Positions 1 to 11,240 of a stretch of DNA of 64,000 bases are shown piece after piece. The DNA is from Larix kaempferi (Eukaryota; Streptophyta; Pinopsida; Pinales; Pinaceae), in assembly GCA_027924585.1 (NCBI GenBank), contig BSBM01000753.1:22154501-22218500 (forward strand), given 5' to 3'. Below the pieces are notes generated by a model, which was not told where the DNA came from, searched no databases, and worked only from the letters and a program-made list of their open reading frames with translations. Numbering within the stretch: the stretch's first letter is position 1; the number at the start of each line of letters is the position of its first letter. The translations under genes were made by a program, and so were the position numbers.

Positions 1-3000
1 TCCCAACACCCCGATACATGTACTTACTACTAAAATCCACCTAATGCATTGACATCCTCAATCATAGGCCAATGATACCCTCACAAGGCCATGTCTAGCT
101 GGTGCAGATAAATTACTTAGCCATAAATGGCTAAAATAGTCATTTATGTCTTAACCTTCATGCGTCCTCCCATGACCATCCCAAGCCCCCAAGTCCCTAG
201 GACTTGGACACATAGTCCTGAGACTTGGATACCCTTACGAAGTCATGCATGGTGATTTAAGACATTGTTCATGGTATTGTATGCCACAATGGTTTCTTTA
301 GGGACAAAGGCATGATATTTTGTTTGGAATGCCATTCATAATGCATCAAGAGACATACATATTTCTAAAACCTAGCTAATGGAATCATCATCCTTAATCA
401 TAGTCTAATTATACCCTTAGGAATCGATGTGTGGTTGGTGAGAGGTAACCTTCTTATCCTTAATGGCTAAAAGATTCATTTATGGCCCAAGATTTAGGTA
501 TCCACCATTCACCATGTCCAAGTCCTCAACGCACCAAGAACTAGATACAAAAATCCATGGATACCCTTACAAAATCATGCGTGGTTCTATGAGGCATTAT
601 TGGTGGCTCTAGATGCCTCAATGGTTTATTTGGAGACAAAGGTGTGGTCTTCTTCTCTAGCACCATTCCCAAGGCCCTCAGACATGTACATACTTATCAA
701 AACCACATAATGGTATTAATATCCTCAATCATAGGATGATGATACCATCAAGAGGCCGTGTATGGTATTTTGAGATGATATTCTTGGTTTTGGATGGCTA
801 GAAGATTCCTGTAGGGACAGGGGTTTAAGTATCCTCCCTTGATAATGTTTAGGGCCAAAATACCCCAATACATGGATACATAGTGGCACAAATATCCATG
901 CAAGGTCATGCATGGTGCTTCAAGAATTGTTCATTAGTATAGATGCCTCAATGGTTTCTTTAGGGCCAAAAGCATGGTCATTTTCCCTGAAACATCATTC
1001 ACAAAGCCCCGAGACATGTATATACTATTCAAAAACACCTAATAGAAATGACATAATCAATCATAGACCAATTATACCCTCAAGAGGCCATGTGTCACTA
1101 GTGGAGGAAATATTCTTATCCCTATATGGATAGAAGATTCCTTTAGAGCTTGGGATTCAAGTCACCTCCACTGACCATGTCCAAGGCCACAAGACCACAA
1201 GACCTAGATACATAGTGCCATGGATACACCTGTGAAGTGATGCATGGTACTTTTAAGCACTATTCATGGCTTTGTATACCTCAATTATTGCTTGAGGGCC
1301 AAAGGTATGGTCTTCTTCCTAGAAGCATCATTCCCAAGGCCTTGATACATGTACATACTACACAAAAAAACCTAATGGTAGCATCATCCTCAATCATAAG
1401 CTAATAATACCATTAGGAGGTTGTGTGTACTTGCTGGAGGAAAAATTCGTATCCCTGGATGTCTAGAAGCTTCCTATAGGGGCGAAGGTTTAGTTCTCCT
1501 ACACTAACTATGTCGAAGGCCCCAAAGCCACATGACCTAGATACATAGTAAAATGGATACCTCTGTGAAGTCATGCATGGTGCTTTAAGGAATTATTCAT
1601 GCCTTTGGATGTCTCAATGATTTCTTTAGGGATAAATCCATGGTATTCTTCCCTAGAACATCATTCCCAAGGCCTCGATATATGTACATACCACTCAAAA
1701 TCACCTAATGACACCAACATCCTCAATAATAGGCTAATCATTCTCTAAAGAGACCACGTGTGGTTGGTGGAGGAAACTTTCTTATCCCTGGATGGATAGA
1801 ATATTCCTTTAGGGATTAACGTTTAGGTCTCATCCATTTACCATGTCCAAGGCCATAAACCTAGATACATAGTACCTTAATGGAAATATATTCCTTAATG
1901 GTTTCTTTAGGGATAAATTCATGGTCTTATTCCGTACAATATCATTACCTAGGCATTTGGACACCCCCATAAGGCTCTTTTTCATGGATTTAGATGTCTC
2001 AATGATTTCTTTAGGGCCAAAGGCATGGTATTCTTCCCTAGGAAGTCATTCCCAAGGCATTGAGACACATACATATTTTTAAACCCACCTACTAGAATTG
2101 TCATCCTTAATCATAGGCCAATGATACCCTTAGGAGGCCATGTTTGGTTGGTGGAGGAAACCTTCTTAGCCTTGGAAGGATAAAATATTTCTTTAAGGCC
2201 CAAGGTTCAAATTTATTCCATTGACCATGTCCAAGACCTCAAGTCCCTAAGACCTAGATACACAGCTCAATGGATACCCTTGCAAAGTCATGCATGGTGC
2301 TTTGAGGCATTGTTCAAGGATCTATATTGCTTAGTGGTCTATTTAGGGACAAAGGCATGGTATTATTATCTATAGCATCATTCCTGAGGTCCTAAGACAC
2401 CTACATACTTCTCAAAAGCACATAATGGTGTTCATATCCTCAATCATATGACAATTATACCCTCAAGAGGTCATGTGTGGTTGGTTGAGGTGATCTTTTT
2501 AGCCTTGGATGGCTATAAGATTCCTTTATGACTATAGGTTCAAGTCTCCTCATGCATGGTTCTTTAGGCATTGTTCATCACTCTAGATGCCCCAATTGTT
2601 TCTTTAAGGCTAAATGCATGGTTGCTTTCCCTATAAAATCATTCCCAAGGCCCTGAGACATGTAGACACTACTCAAAACGACCTAGTTCCAATGACATAA
2701 TCAATCATAGGCCAATGATACCGTCAAGGGGCCATGTGTTTTTATTGGAGGCAATCTTATTAGCCTTAGATGGATGGAAGAATCATTTAGAGCTCGAGAT
2801 TTAGGTCTCCTCCACTAACCATGTGTAAGGCCCCAAGGCCATAATACATAGATACATAGTGCCATAGATACCCTTCTGAAGTAATCAATGTTGATTTTAG
2901 GTAGTATTCATTGCTCTAGATGCGTTAATTATTTCTTTAGGGGAAAAACATGGTCTTATTCCATGGATCATAATTCCCAAGGGCTTAAGACATGTGCATG

Positions 3001-3335
3001 CTACTTAACAATGCCTTACTATACCAACATCCTCAATCATATGCCAATTATAGAACTAGGAGGTTGTGTATGGTTGGTGGAGGCAAACTTCTTACCCCTA
3101 GATAGTTACAAGCTTCCTTTAGGGGAAAAGGTTAAGGTATCCTCCACTAACCATGTTTTGTTGTTGGAGGAAACCTTCTTGGTGGAGGAAACCTTCTTAG
3201 CCCTGGATGACTAGAAGATTCCTTTAGTGGTCGATATTTAGGTCTCCTCCATTGATCTTATTTAAGACTAAAAGGACATAAGACCTAGATACATAGTGTC
3301 TCAATGGATTTGGATGCCTTAATGGTTTCTTTAGG
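1..3335. repeat. Degenerate tandem array, ~331-bp monomer, about ten copies
   Basis: A recurring block can be followed by eye. It begins with a catgcatggtgctttaagg-like phrase, then runs through 'gatgcctcaatggtttcttt', 'aaggcatggt', 'cctcaatcataggccaatga', 'ggccatgtgtggttggtgga' and 'acctagatacatagtgcc' before repeating. The lead phrase falls near 244, 575, 907, 1238 and 1571, a spacing of 331-333 bp. It recurs near 2288, 2552 and 2883, the last step again being 331 bp. Shorter or damaged units lie near 1860-1990 and 3290. The array is already in progress at base 1, so its left end lies outside the window. No ORF is conserved between monomers. It is most simply satellite-like DNA or an old amplified segment. 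Confidence 0.85.
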
Positions 3336-4392
3336 GATAAATTCATGGTAATCTTCTATGTAATATCATTACGAAGGCTCTTTCTTTACTTGTATGACTC
3401 CAATAAAGGACTTGAGATCCTTCCCTCTATGCAAAAACTCTTGATTATGCTCATATCCAACTATTATGTCAAATATCAACTTTGATTGGTGTATGTTATG
3501 GTTCATGGTCTTGATCATTGCCCATTACCTCAATAATATTATGTTAGGGTATAATTCTTTCAATTTCTTCCCCAACTATTTACTCAGACCCATCGCTAGT
3601 ACGCAAAACCCATATCCCACTTTGAGAATAATGATATCTTATACATTGCATGATCTACTAAGTGATAGTTTGAGTCATTGCTATTATCCGATATGCCTAA
3701 AACCGTCCTTTAGGGCCTAGTTCCAATAATTCCTCTCATGACTATGTCTAAGGTTTGCATACCTAGTGTCACTTATATGAATGCTCAGATGGCAAGGACA
3801 GTGTTTGGAGTTTATGGGTGCAGTTTAAAGCTTCCCTTAGGGTTTAGGGCCCAAGTTTCCTCCTATGACATTATACAAAACCCTAAGACTCACGCATACT
3901 AGCAAAAACCTCATAATGGTGTTGATTTCCTTACTTAGAGGTAAATAATAACCCCCATATGTCATGTGTAGTGCTTTGAGCTGTTGTATTTTTCCTTGGA
4001 TGCACAAAATATTTTACTAGGGAATAAGGCCTAGGTATCCTCTCTCAAACATGTTAAGGGCCTAAACACCCATATATAGTGCTTAAATACAAACTCTTAC
4101 TTACATTAATACCCCCAATATCAAGCCATACCATTAGGAGGCCTTATGTGGTGTTTCAAGATATACTTGTTAATATTATATGCCTAGTGGTTTCCTCTAA
4201 GGTCCAAGGCATGGGGTTCCTTGCTTAATCATCTGTATGCCCTAAAGACTTATTACCTAGTTTTAGTTCGTCCAACTCACGTCCAACTCCCCCCATTATC
4301 CCTATTATAAGGCCATAGATATTCTCAAAAAGTCATTTGTGTTAGTGTGAGAAACCATTATTATCACTACATGCCTAGAAGTTTAATTTAGA
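3336..4392. repeat. Highly diverged continuation of the tandem array
   Basis: Pieces of the upstream monomer recur at lower similarity. Examples are a 'catgtgtagtgctttgag' block near 3965, 'ggccttatgtggtgtttcaa' near 4140, and repeated 'gcccaag...cctcc' and 'cctcataatggtgttgat' blocks. Spacing is irregular. The stretch near 3460-3720 shows no clear monomer and no convincing gene. Confidence 0.5.
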
Positions 4393-5925
4393 TTAAGTCG
4401 TAGGTTTCTTCTCTTAAATAGGTCGAGGGCCAATAGACCTATCACTAGTGATCAAAACCTTATAGTGCAATCAATATCCACACATAGATGTTAACAGTAT
4501 TCTTAGGAATATATGTGTGTTGATCATATTTCTTGGTCCTAGATTCCTAAAAGATTCATTTAGGCCCAAGGAAGAGGTTTCCTCCCTCGAACATCTCCAA
4601 AGATTTGAGACCCATGCCTTGTGCACAAATCCTAGTAATGATATTAATATCCATTAGAAAATTTAATAATATCAATAAAAATATCTGCTATCAAATAATG
4701 AAATCTCAATTCAAACCATTTTTATTAATATTTTATAGTAGTAATAAATTAAAAATGGTTGTATTTAATTATTTGTCAAATTTAAGAATCATGGGTATTT
4801 ATTTGCTTGAATAATATTGAAAATGAATAGTAGACTTGAGCTATTTAGAAAATAATTATTTGTGAACTTCTTGTGTTTGTGCTGCAACACCTCATAAATG
4901 AATCATGTGAGCTTGTTGGTTTAAATAGTGATAAAAACAAAAAATTGAATTTGTTGTGATTGTGGTTTAAAACCTTATAAACTAATCATGGACATTTATT
5001 TGAATGAAAAAATTGAATTAAGTAATTACAAAATAATCATTTGTGATGTTGTTGTGTTTATGGTGCAAATCATCATAATTAAATCCTTTTTGTACATGTC
5101 CATGTGACAAATATGACCTTAGCCCCACTTTATGGTACTTGACAACACGACATTTATTTATGCTTAGGATTCCTTTAGGCTAAGGCCTATGATTGTTCAT
5201 TCAGCAATGTTGAGGGCCATTGGACATATCCCTAGTGATTAAAAACTTATAATAGTGTGAATGCCCATACTTAGAGGCTAAATATACTCTTAAGAATATG
5301 TGTGGGGACCTTTGTAGTGTCTTTCTTGGTCCTAGATTCTTAAATGCTTCTTTTAGGACCTTAGCTAGAGGTAAGATGAATCTGAGACCCATGTCTTGTG
5401 TTAAAAACCTAATAATAATACTAATTTCCATAAAAATAAATTAAGAAAAAATATCTCAAATGAATAATCAAATTTAAATTCAAATAATTTTATTACTACT
5501 TTATAATAGTAATAAATTAAAATAGTTGTTTTTATTTATTTTTCTATTGTATTTATATGTTTAAATAATATAAAAAATGAATAAATGAATTGAGCTATTT
5601 TCCAAATATTTTTTTTGAACTTGTGCTTGTGGTGTAAACCTCATGAATGAATTGTGTGAATTTATTTGCTTAAATATTCTAAATATAAATATTTGAACTT
5701 CTTGTAAGTTTGGTGCAAAAACTCATAAATTAATCTTTGATCATTTATTTTAATTGTTGAAAAGAAAAAAAAAATATTGAATTGAGTTGTTTTCAAAATA
5801 ATTATTTGTAAATTTGTTTATGGTGCAAATACACATAATCAAATCCTACGTGTACATGTCCATGTAGAAAATAATAGCTTAGCACCACTTTATGGTACTA
5901 GCCAACATGGCATTTCTCATAAAGT
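4393..5925. repeat. Direct tandem duplication of a ~770-bp segment
   Basis: Two consecutive segments (about 4393-5165 and 5166-5925) carry the same ordered landmarks. Each has 'gagggccaat/catt', then 'tcttaggaatat' or 'tcttaagaatat' (4501 and 5289), then 'gagacccatgyctt', then an AT-rich stretch with 'ttataatagtaataaatta'. Each ends with 'cactttatggtac' (5125 and 5886). The offsets are 788 and 761 bp, so the copies differ by small indels and many substitutions. The first part of each copy resembles the diverged 331-bp monomers upstream. No coding sequence is seen. Confidence 0.75.
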
Positions 5926-5954
5926 TAAAATTCAATTTCCAATAATATTAACTA

Positions 5955-6125
5955 ATACAACACCATATTAACACCACAAAATATAAGTGGTGCTAATACC
6001 ATCACTTTAACACCACAAAATATAAATGGTGCTAATAACACCACTTTAACACCACATAAATATAAGTGGTGCCAATACCACCACATTTACACCACAAACT
6101 ATAAGTGGTGCTAACTTGTGGTGCT
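5955..6125. repeat. ~40-bp tandem repeats, each a CACCAC/GTGGTG hairpin
   Basis: About four units of 39-41 bp contain 'acaccacaaaatataagtgg', followed by 'tgctaataccaccac'. Each unit has inverted arms (caccac and gtggtg) around an A/T loop, so single strands of every unit can fold. The related phrase 'agcaccacttta' also ends the preceding duplication near 5882. Such subterminal hairpin repeats are typical of DNA-transposon ends, but I could not find a partner end. Confidence 0.7.
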
Positions 6126-8497
6126 AAAAGATGGATTTTCTTGTTGTGTCTCCTATTGCGTTCTGCGTGAACTTCTCCGAGCTAGGCATGGAGACCATTC
6201 CCTGGTACAAGATCAACTCTTGAGTGAATTGAAGCAATCCAGTTGGAGACCTACCTAAGGCACTCAGTTCTTGCATCTGTAATGTGACCTCCCTAGACAT
6301 AACCTGGTGATTTTCTGAGTTTACTTAGTTTAAGTAGCAGATCCAAATCCAAATACATATGCAAACCAAGAAGCAGTTCCATCGACAGTTGAGACTGAAG
6401 CATTGATGCAGTCTACTTGCCTTGCATTCCTTGGACATTATTGTTTGTGAAACCTTTCAAACCATACGAAATATACACTCGTAGGGAATATCTATTTCTA
6501 CCACTCCCTTATAATTCAACAAGCTTGCAGATCCTCTATGGCATGTCAATATTTAAACATTCATTAACATATCACATTTCTTGTAGAAAACAATTGATCA
6601 TCATCCAGAAGATACAAACCACTTTTCAATGCAACATAAAAGGTGATAATGGCATTAGATGATCAACATAAAATAGGCAAATTGCAAAGGCTAAGTTTTT
6701 TTTACCATTAGCCAAAAATTCAATCGGAGATGAAAAGGAAACACATACGATGATACAATGACGAAAGAAATTAGACAATAATAGGAGAGAACAACTGATT
6801 TCATTTGGGAATCACTAAAGAGATACATTAATGCCTTACACTCTGATTTTGAACTTTAGAATGCAATGGCTAATGACTTTGAGTTGCTAGGCTAGCACTC
6901 TAATTGTCAAGGTCTATTGCAATTTGATAACTTACCAAGTTTTGCAGGGACTATATCAGTAGGCACGGCGTGATCATAGATTGATTGCTACAGATTGAGC
7001 CCATTGATGCAAAAGAAATAAATTGGAGTGGACTGTAGAAAGTGCAATTCATTCCTAGTCAGAAATTCATGTGATGTTTGAATTTCACTAAAGTTTTAAT
7101 GTTTTACAAATCTCATCCATTTGCCTTCGCTTATTACTAGATTTTCCTCTATCCTCAATGATCTTAGGCACAATAATTTGGTTTTGGGCATTGGGTAATT
7201 AAAATCATAAATTATAAAATGATCTTTGCAATCATCAAATATGTGGATTGTTGATATCACTTGTAATCTATTTACATAGTGAGATTCAAGTGGCATTCTT
7301 CTTGAGATTGGTGAAACCTGTCAATACAACGTCACTCACTATGATCTTGGATCTCGAGTGATAAGTGAATTCAATAATGACCTATTCCTTTGATAGTGAT
7401 CTGTAGGAAGGCGACGTTCTTTGTTTCTAACATGGTGAAAAGGTGAAATAATAGCACGATAGAGAGATAACCTAGCAGACAATTCAATGTAGACTCTCTC
7501 TTTGAAACTTTGTTTTTTACTTTTTTATACTCTATTAATATTAATTTCTTAATGCCCAACAAGATTTGCATCGATTAGGATTTTGTTAAAATAATGAAAA
7601 TTTTAAAACCTTCATGTAAGATCGAAATAAATATTTAACAATCTCTTTCAAAAAAAAAAATCTTAATTTCCAGGTCATGTTTAGTATCATGCAAAGGCAG
7701 AGATTTCCTCGGTTGTGCACCAAAAACTCAAAACATCAAACATTAAAAAAAATAGAGGAAGAGAGTGTCTCTATCTGTACATCCAAAACACAATATTACA
7801 AATGGTACAATGAATAAGCAGATGTTGAGTATGGATCTCTCTGGCGTTAGCCACTAATCAATGGTAAGGTGGACACTTAAAACACTATGATGATCTCCAT
7901 TGAATTGTAGCCTTGTCAACCTCAAATGAATTGCATTGCACTTTCACTTATCTTATCCTCTCACTATCTAGGAAAATCATAGATGCTAGTACCCCACATC
8001 CTAAAATATAAACACCTACCAATGTAATTAGACACCACCAATCATCTACAATCAAACTGCAACCAACTACAACAATTTAGTGAACTATAGCCTCTTAAGA
8101 CGTAGCCAATGATAATCTCTATACAATAGGGTTTGAGTAAAAAAGATGCCATGTCTTACCTAATGGGTTAGACTGAAGCATTCAATGTCTTGTTGAAACA
8201 ATAGAAATCCATCACGAAAGTGCTAGAAAATGGGCAAGAATTAAATGATATTCGGCAAGAGAAACCACCTTATATCAAGTCATTTGTGTAAACATAATTC
8301 TTTGAATTGATCAAATGGCTATTTGATGCATTCTTTAACTTTAGATGATAATAGCATTTAATAAACCAGAGCAAGGAACCAATCTTACCATGGAAGCATT
8401 TTGCACCTTTATTTCTTAGGATAGGCTGATCACTGCTGCAAATGCTAGTACATAGTCATCTACATATCCAAGGGGAAATTGAGTGACCAAATCAAAA
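6126..8497. other. No gene recognised
   Basis: AT-rich sequence without a convincing coding region. On the minus strand, roughly 6150-6310 stays open in one frame (it reads ...LQMQELSALGRSPTG...). This could be a relic exon, but I do not recognise the protein. Other ORFs here are short and lack features. Confidence 0.4.
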
Positions 8498-8611
8498 CAA
8501 CAACCTGTGTATTATTTACCACTTTTTGTTTGTTTCTTGATCAGTAGTGCAAGACAACAACCTATGTCTTATTTACCACTTTTTGTTTGTTTCTTGATCA
8601 GTAGTGCAAAA
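8498..8611. repeat. 57-bp tandem duplication
   Basis: A block starting 'caacaacctgtgtattattt' at 8498 is repeated starting at 8555 with only a few differences. Each copy ends in 'cttgatcagtagtgcaa'. It is a simple local duplication with no coding meaning seen. Confidence 0.85.
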
Positions 8612-9361
8612 CTTGGGGTATTGTAACCTTGGGTAAAAATGTAAAGACAAAGGTAAAACTTGATAATGAATGAGGAATGTTGTATTCTGGTTAGATTATT
8701 GCCATGGCCATCAAGATCTGATAAGAATTGTCTTGCATGCACCATTACAGTTGCATTCTCCTTTGCAACAATATCATTCAATGAAAAAATTCCAAACTTC
8801 TTCAAAAATTATACAGCAAAAGAAAGAATCCACTAACAACCTGAAAACATATGAGTGTGAGGGAATCAAGTCCAATCCAAATTATAAATCATGTTTGGTC
8901 TTATCAATATGAAATAGAAGTTATTTTTATAATTTTTCAAATCAGAGGTGAAACGAAGAGCTAACAGGAAGCAACACAGAAGCCTTTGTCTATGTGGTTT
9001 GCAGAGTATAATTGTAAAGAACTACTAAGTTCAAAGCCGAAGAAAATTCAAAACAATAGAAGATGACTGATAGATTTGGAAATTACCAGATAATATTAGA
9101 GGGAAATATAAAAACCTAAATGCAATTAATCTATGAAATTACTTGGTATCCCATTAATATATTATTAGAATTTCAAACTACAAAGTATCCTATTTCTCCC
9201 AATGAAAGAGGCAATATAAACTATCATTGTCCATAATTGCAGTGATTATTAGATGGGAACACATCAAACCTTTGTATCAATAGGCTGATCTAGTTTGTAC
9301 TATATCAAAAGTTGTAGAAGCCCTAAGGTTACTTGCATGATCAAACCAAGCAATGAAGCCA
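8612..9361. other. No gene recognised
   Basis: AT-rich sequence. The short ORFs present overlap on both strands and have no recognisable motif. I see nothing supportable. Confidence 0.4.
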
Positions 9362-9600
9362 ATGGGGCCTTGGTTCAGTGGTTGGTGAGGTCGAAAAGTA
9401 TTAAGTTGTAGTGGGATTTTATGGAAAACCTTTATGTCCAAGTATTAAGTTGTCCACCAGGGTTCCAATCTTGCTTATGTTTAACCTAGTATAATTGCAT
9501 CAGTTTGGAAAGGGTGAGGCTGGGTGAATGTTTAGGCAATTGTAGCAGAAGAGCTACCCCTAAAACCTAGCACCGTATCCCCCATAGGGCATGTTTCTTG
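9362..9600 (+). mobile_element. Possible tRNA-derived SINE
   Basis: The stretch begins 'ggggccttggttcagtggtt', close to a pol III box A (consensus TRGYNNARNNG). It later has 'agggttccaatc', close to box B (GGTTCRANTCC). A GC-richer body follows ('gggtgaggctgggtgaatg', 'agagctacccctaaaaccta') that differs from its AT-rich surroundings. The boxes are about 95 bp apart, wider than in a tRNA, so there may be an insertion between them. No target-site duplication or A/T tail was identified. Confidence 0.35.
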
Positions 9601-10355
9601 AAGCAGTTCAAACAAAAAAGAAGGGGAAAATCAAAGTAAATCATATAGGGCATGTTGGTAATTCCCAAGACTCGTTATTTGATAGGAAAGCATCACTTTT
9701 TGTTCACATGTGTACTTGATCACGACTGTAACAATATGGAAGAGATCAAAGTCATTCTTATCTGTTACAAACTAACTTGAGTGACATAAGCATCAAATGG
9801 AAGAAGAAGAAGCTAAATGATTCAGAGGAGAGATGAACCCATTAGCTCAAGACATGCCCTTTTTCGATCGGCCATTTGTACCAAAGAAGTATGTGCTACT
9901 AACGGATAAGTGCTTAGAATTGAGCATTGAATTATGTTCCATAGAATAATTTTTTCTATACTTCGTAGTTTTTTTTACTATATGATCAAGACTGATAGAA
10001 AATATATGTGTTGGTCCATGTTGCATGCTAACGTAATAATGTAACACTGAGTAGTCTACCGAAGACTATTGTGTTGAAAACTAGAGAAAATGGTTGCAAG
10101 AGAGCTTGTTGCATGGAAATATATGAAATCCATATCAATGGATGTTTTTTAATATGTTTTGTAGAACCCATAAAGGAAACAAAAAGAAAAGTAGTGGATT
10201 ATGTTTGATACTTGAGGAATGACAAGCATAGCCATAAGGCTCATGGTCACAAGTGCTATTATGCTTATTAGCATCTATAGTCTTCTATTGGGAGATCATA
10301 TTTTTTTTGTATTCATTTGGAAATCAATAGACAACTCGAAGATCCCCTGTGTGCA
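9601..10355. other. No gene recognised
   Basis: AT-rich sequence with no recognised gene or element. A short minus-strand ORF at 9847-10047 has no features. Confidence 0.4.
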
Positions 10356-11240
10356 ATGAACGTAGATTCATCTAAAGTGTTTGATTTCACTCATGCATAT
10401 CATGGATATGGTGAGCCACCTAACGTTCACATTAAATCCTTCATCAAATTTGTGTTTGATTTTAATATTTTCCATGATGATTAGTTGATGTTGATATTTT
10501 TATGTACTATGAAGGAAGATAATCTAAATTGTTTTGTGGGTTTTGATTTCAAAGAAATATCTTCAATGGAATATTTCTTCAAGAAATTTCTCCATTATTG
10601 GTATTTTGAAGACAATCCTAAGATTGAGGAGGTTATTAATATTTTCTTATTTGCATTCCTACAATAAATATATCTCATTTTTATTCTAAAGAAGAAATCA
10701 AAAGTGAAAATATCGCTGAGGATTCTATGTAACTCCTACCTAAGGAAAACAATCAAAATTCAATGAAAGAAGCCGTTGCAGAAGATCATGAATAAATTCA
10801 TGTTGAGGTATGTGAGGTGCATGATGGAACTCCTCCTTTCTCTCTTAATAATGACAAGGGCTTGGTAATATTTTCCCCTTTTCATATTTTTGAAATCGAG
10901 CATCCTAAGGATGATAATTATGAGCACGAAGAGGATAGGGGAAGCTAAGGGTATGTTAGTGCTGATGAATACTACCCCATTTTTTATAAGGATTTGGATG
11001 ATAATTATTAGACATATTTAGGAAATCCCATTTTTTATATATCTAGAGAAGGGAGTGTCGATTTTGAGACCTTTGGGCATATTGGTTTGGAGGCATATTC
11101 ATACTATTCCTATGATCATTCTCAACCACACATAATTACTAGTGAGACAAACTTGGGGAATAGCTTCAGTTTTTCTAGTGAGATAGATTTGATGCAACCC
11201 GTGGAGGGTCAGTTTAAGCCTTTGTCTTCGTATACATAAT
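10356..11240 (+). pseudogene. Decayed retrotransposon gag-like coding region
   Basis: From the ATG at 10356 one frame reads through, broken by a few stops. It gives a helical, F/W-rich stretch including 'SSMEYFFKKFLHYWYFEDNP' and 'IEEVINIFLFAFLQ'. The order of pieces (FHDD.LM.IFL.T, aromatic core, FFKKFL, EEV) resembles the N-terminal domain of plant retrotransposon Gag proteins. An acidic tail follows to about 11240, rich in D, E, S and Y, with stops. No zinc knuckle, protease or RT follows, and I found no LTR pair. It is therefore an orphan relic. The assignment rests on pattern only; a degraded host gene is the alternative. Confidence 0.4.

Noticed and set aside
6417-6662. 81-codon plus-strand ORF as a host gene
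   Set aside because: No start context, motif or neighbour supports it, and the codon make-up matches the AT-rich background.
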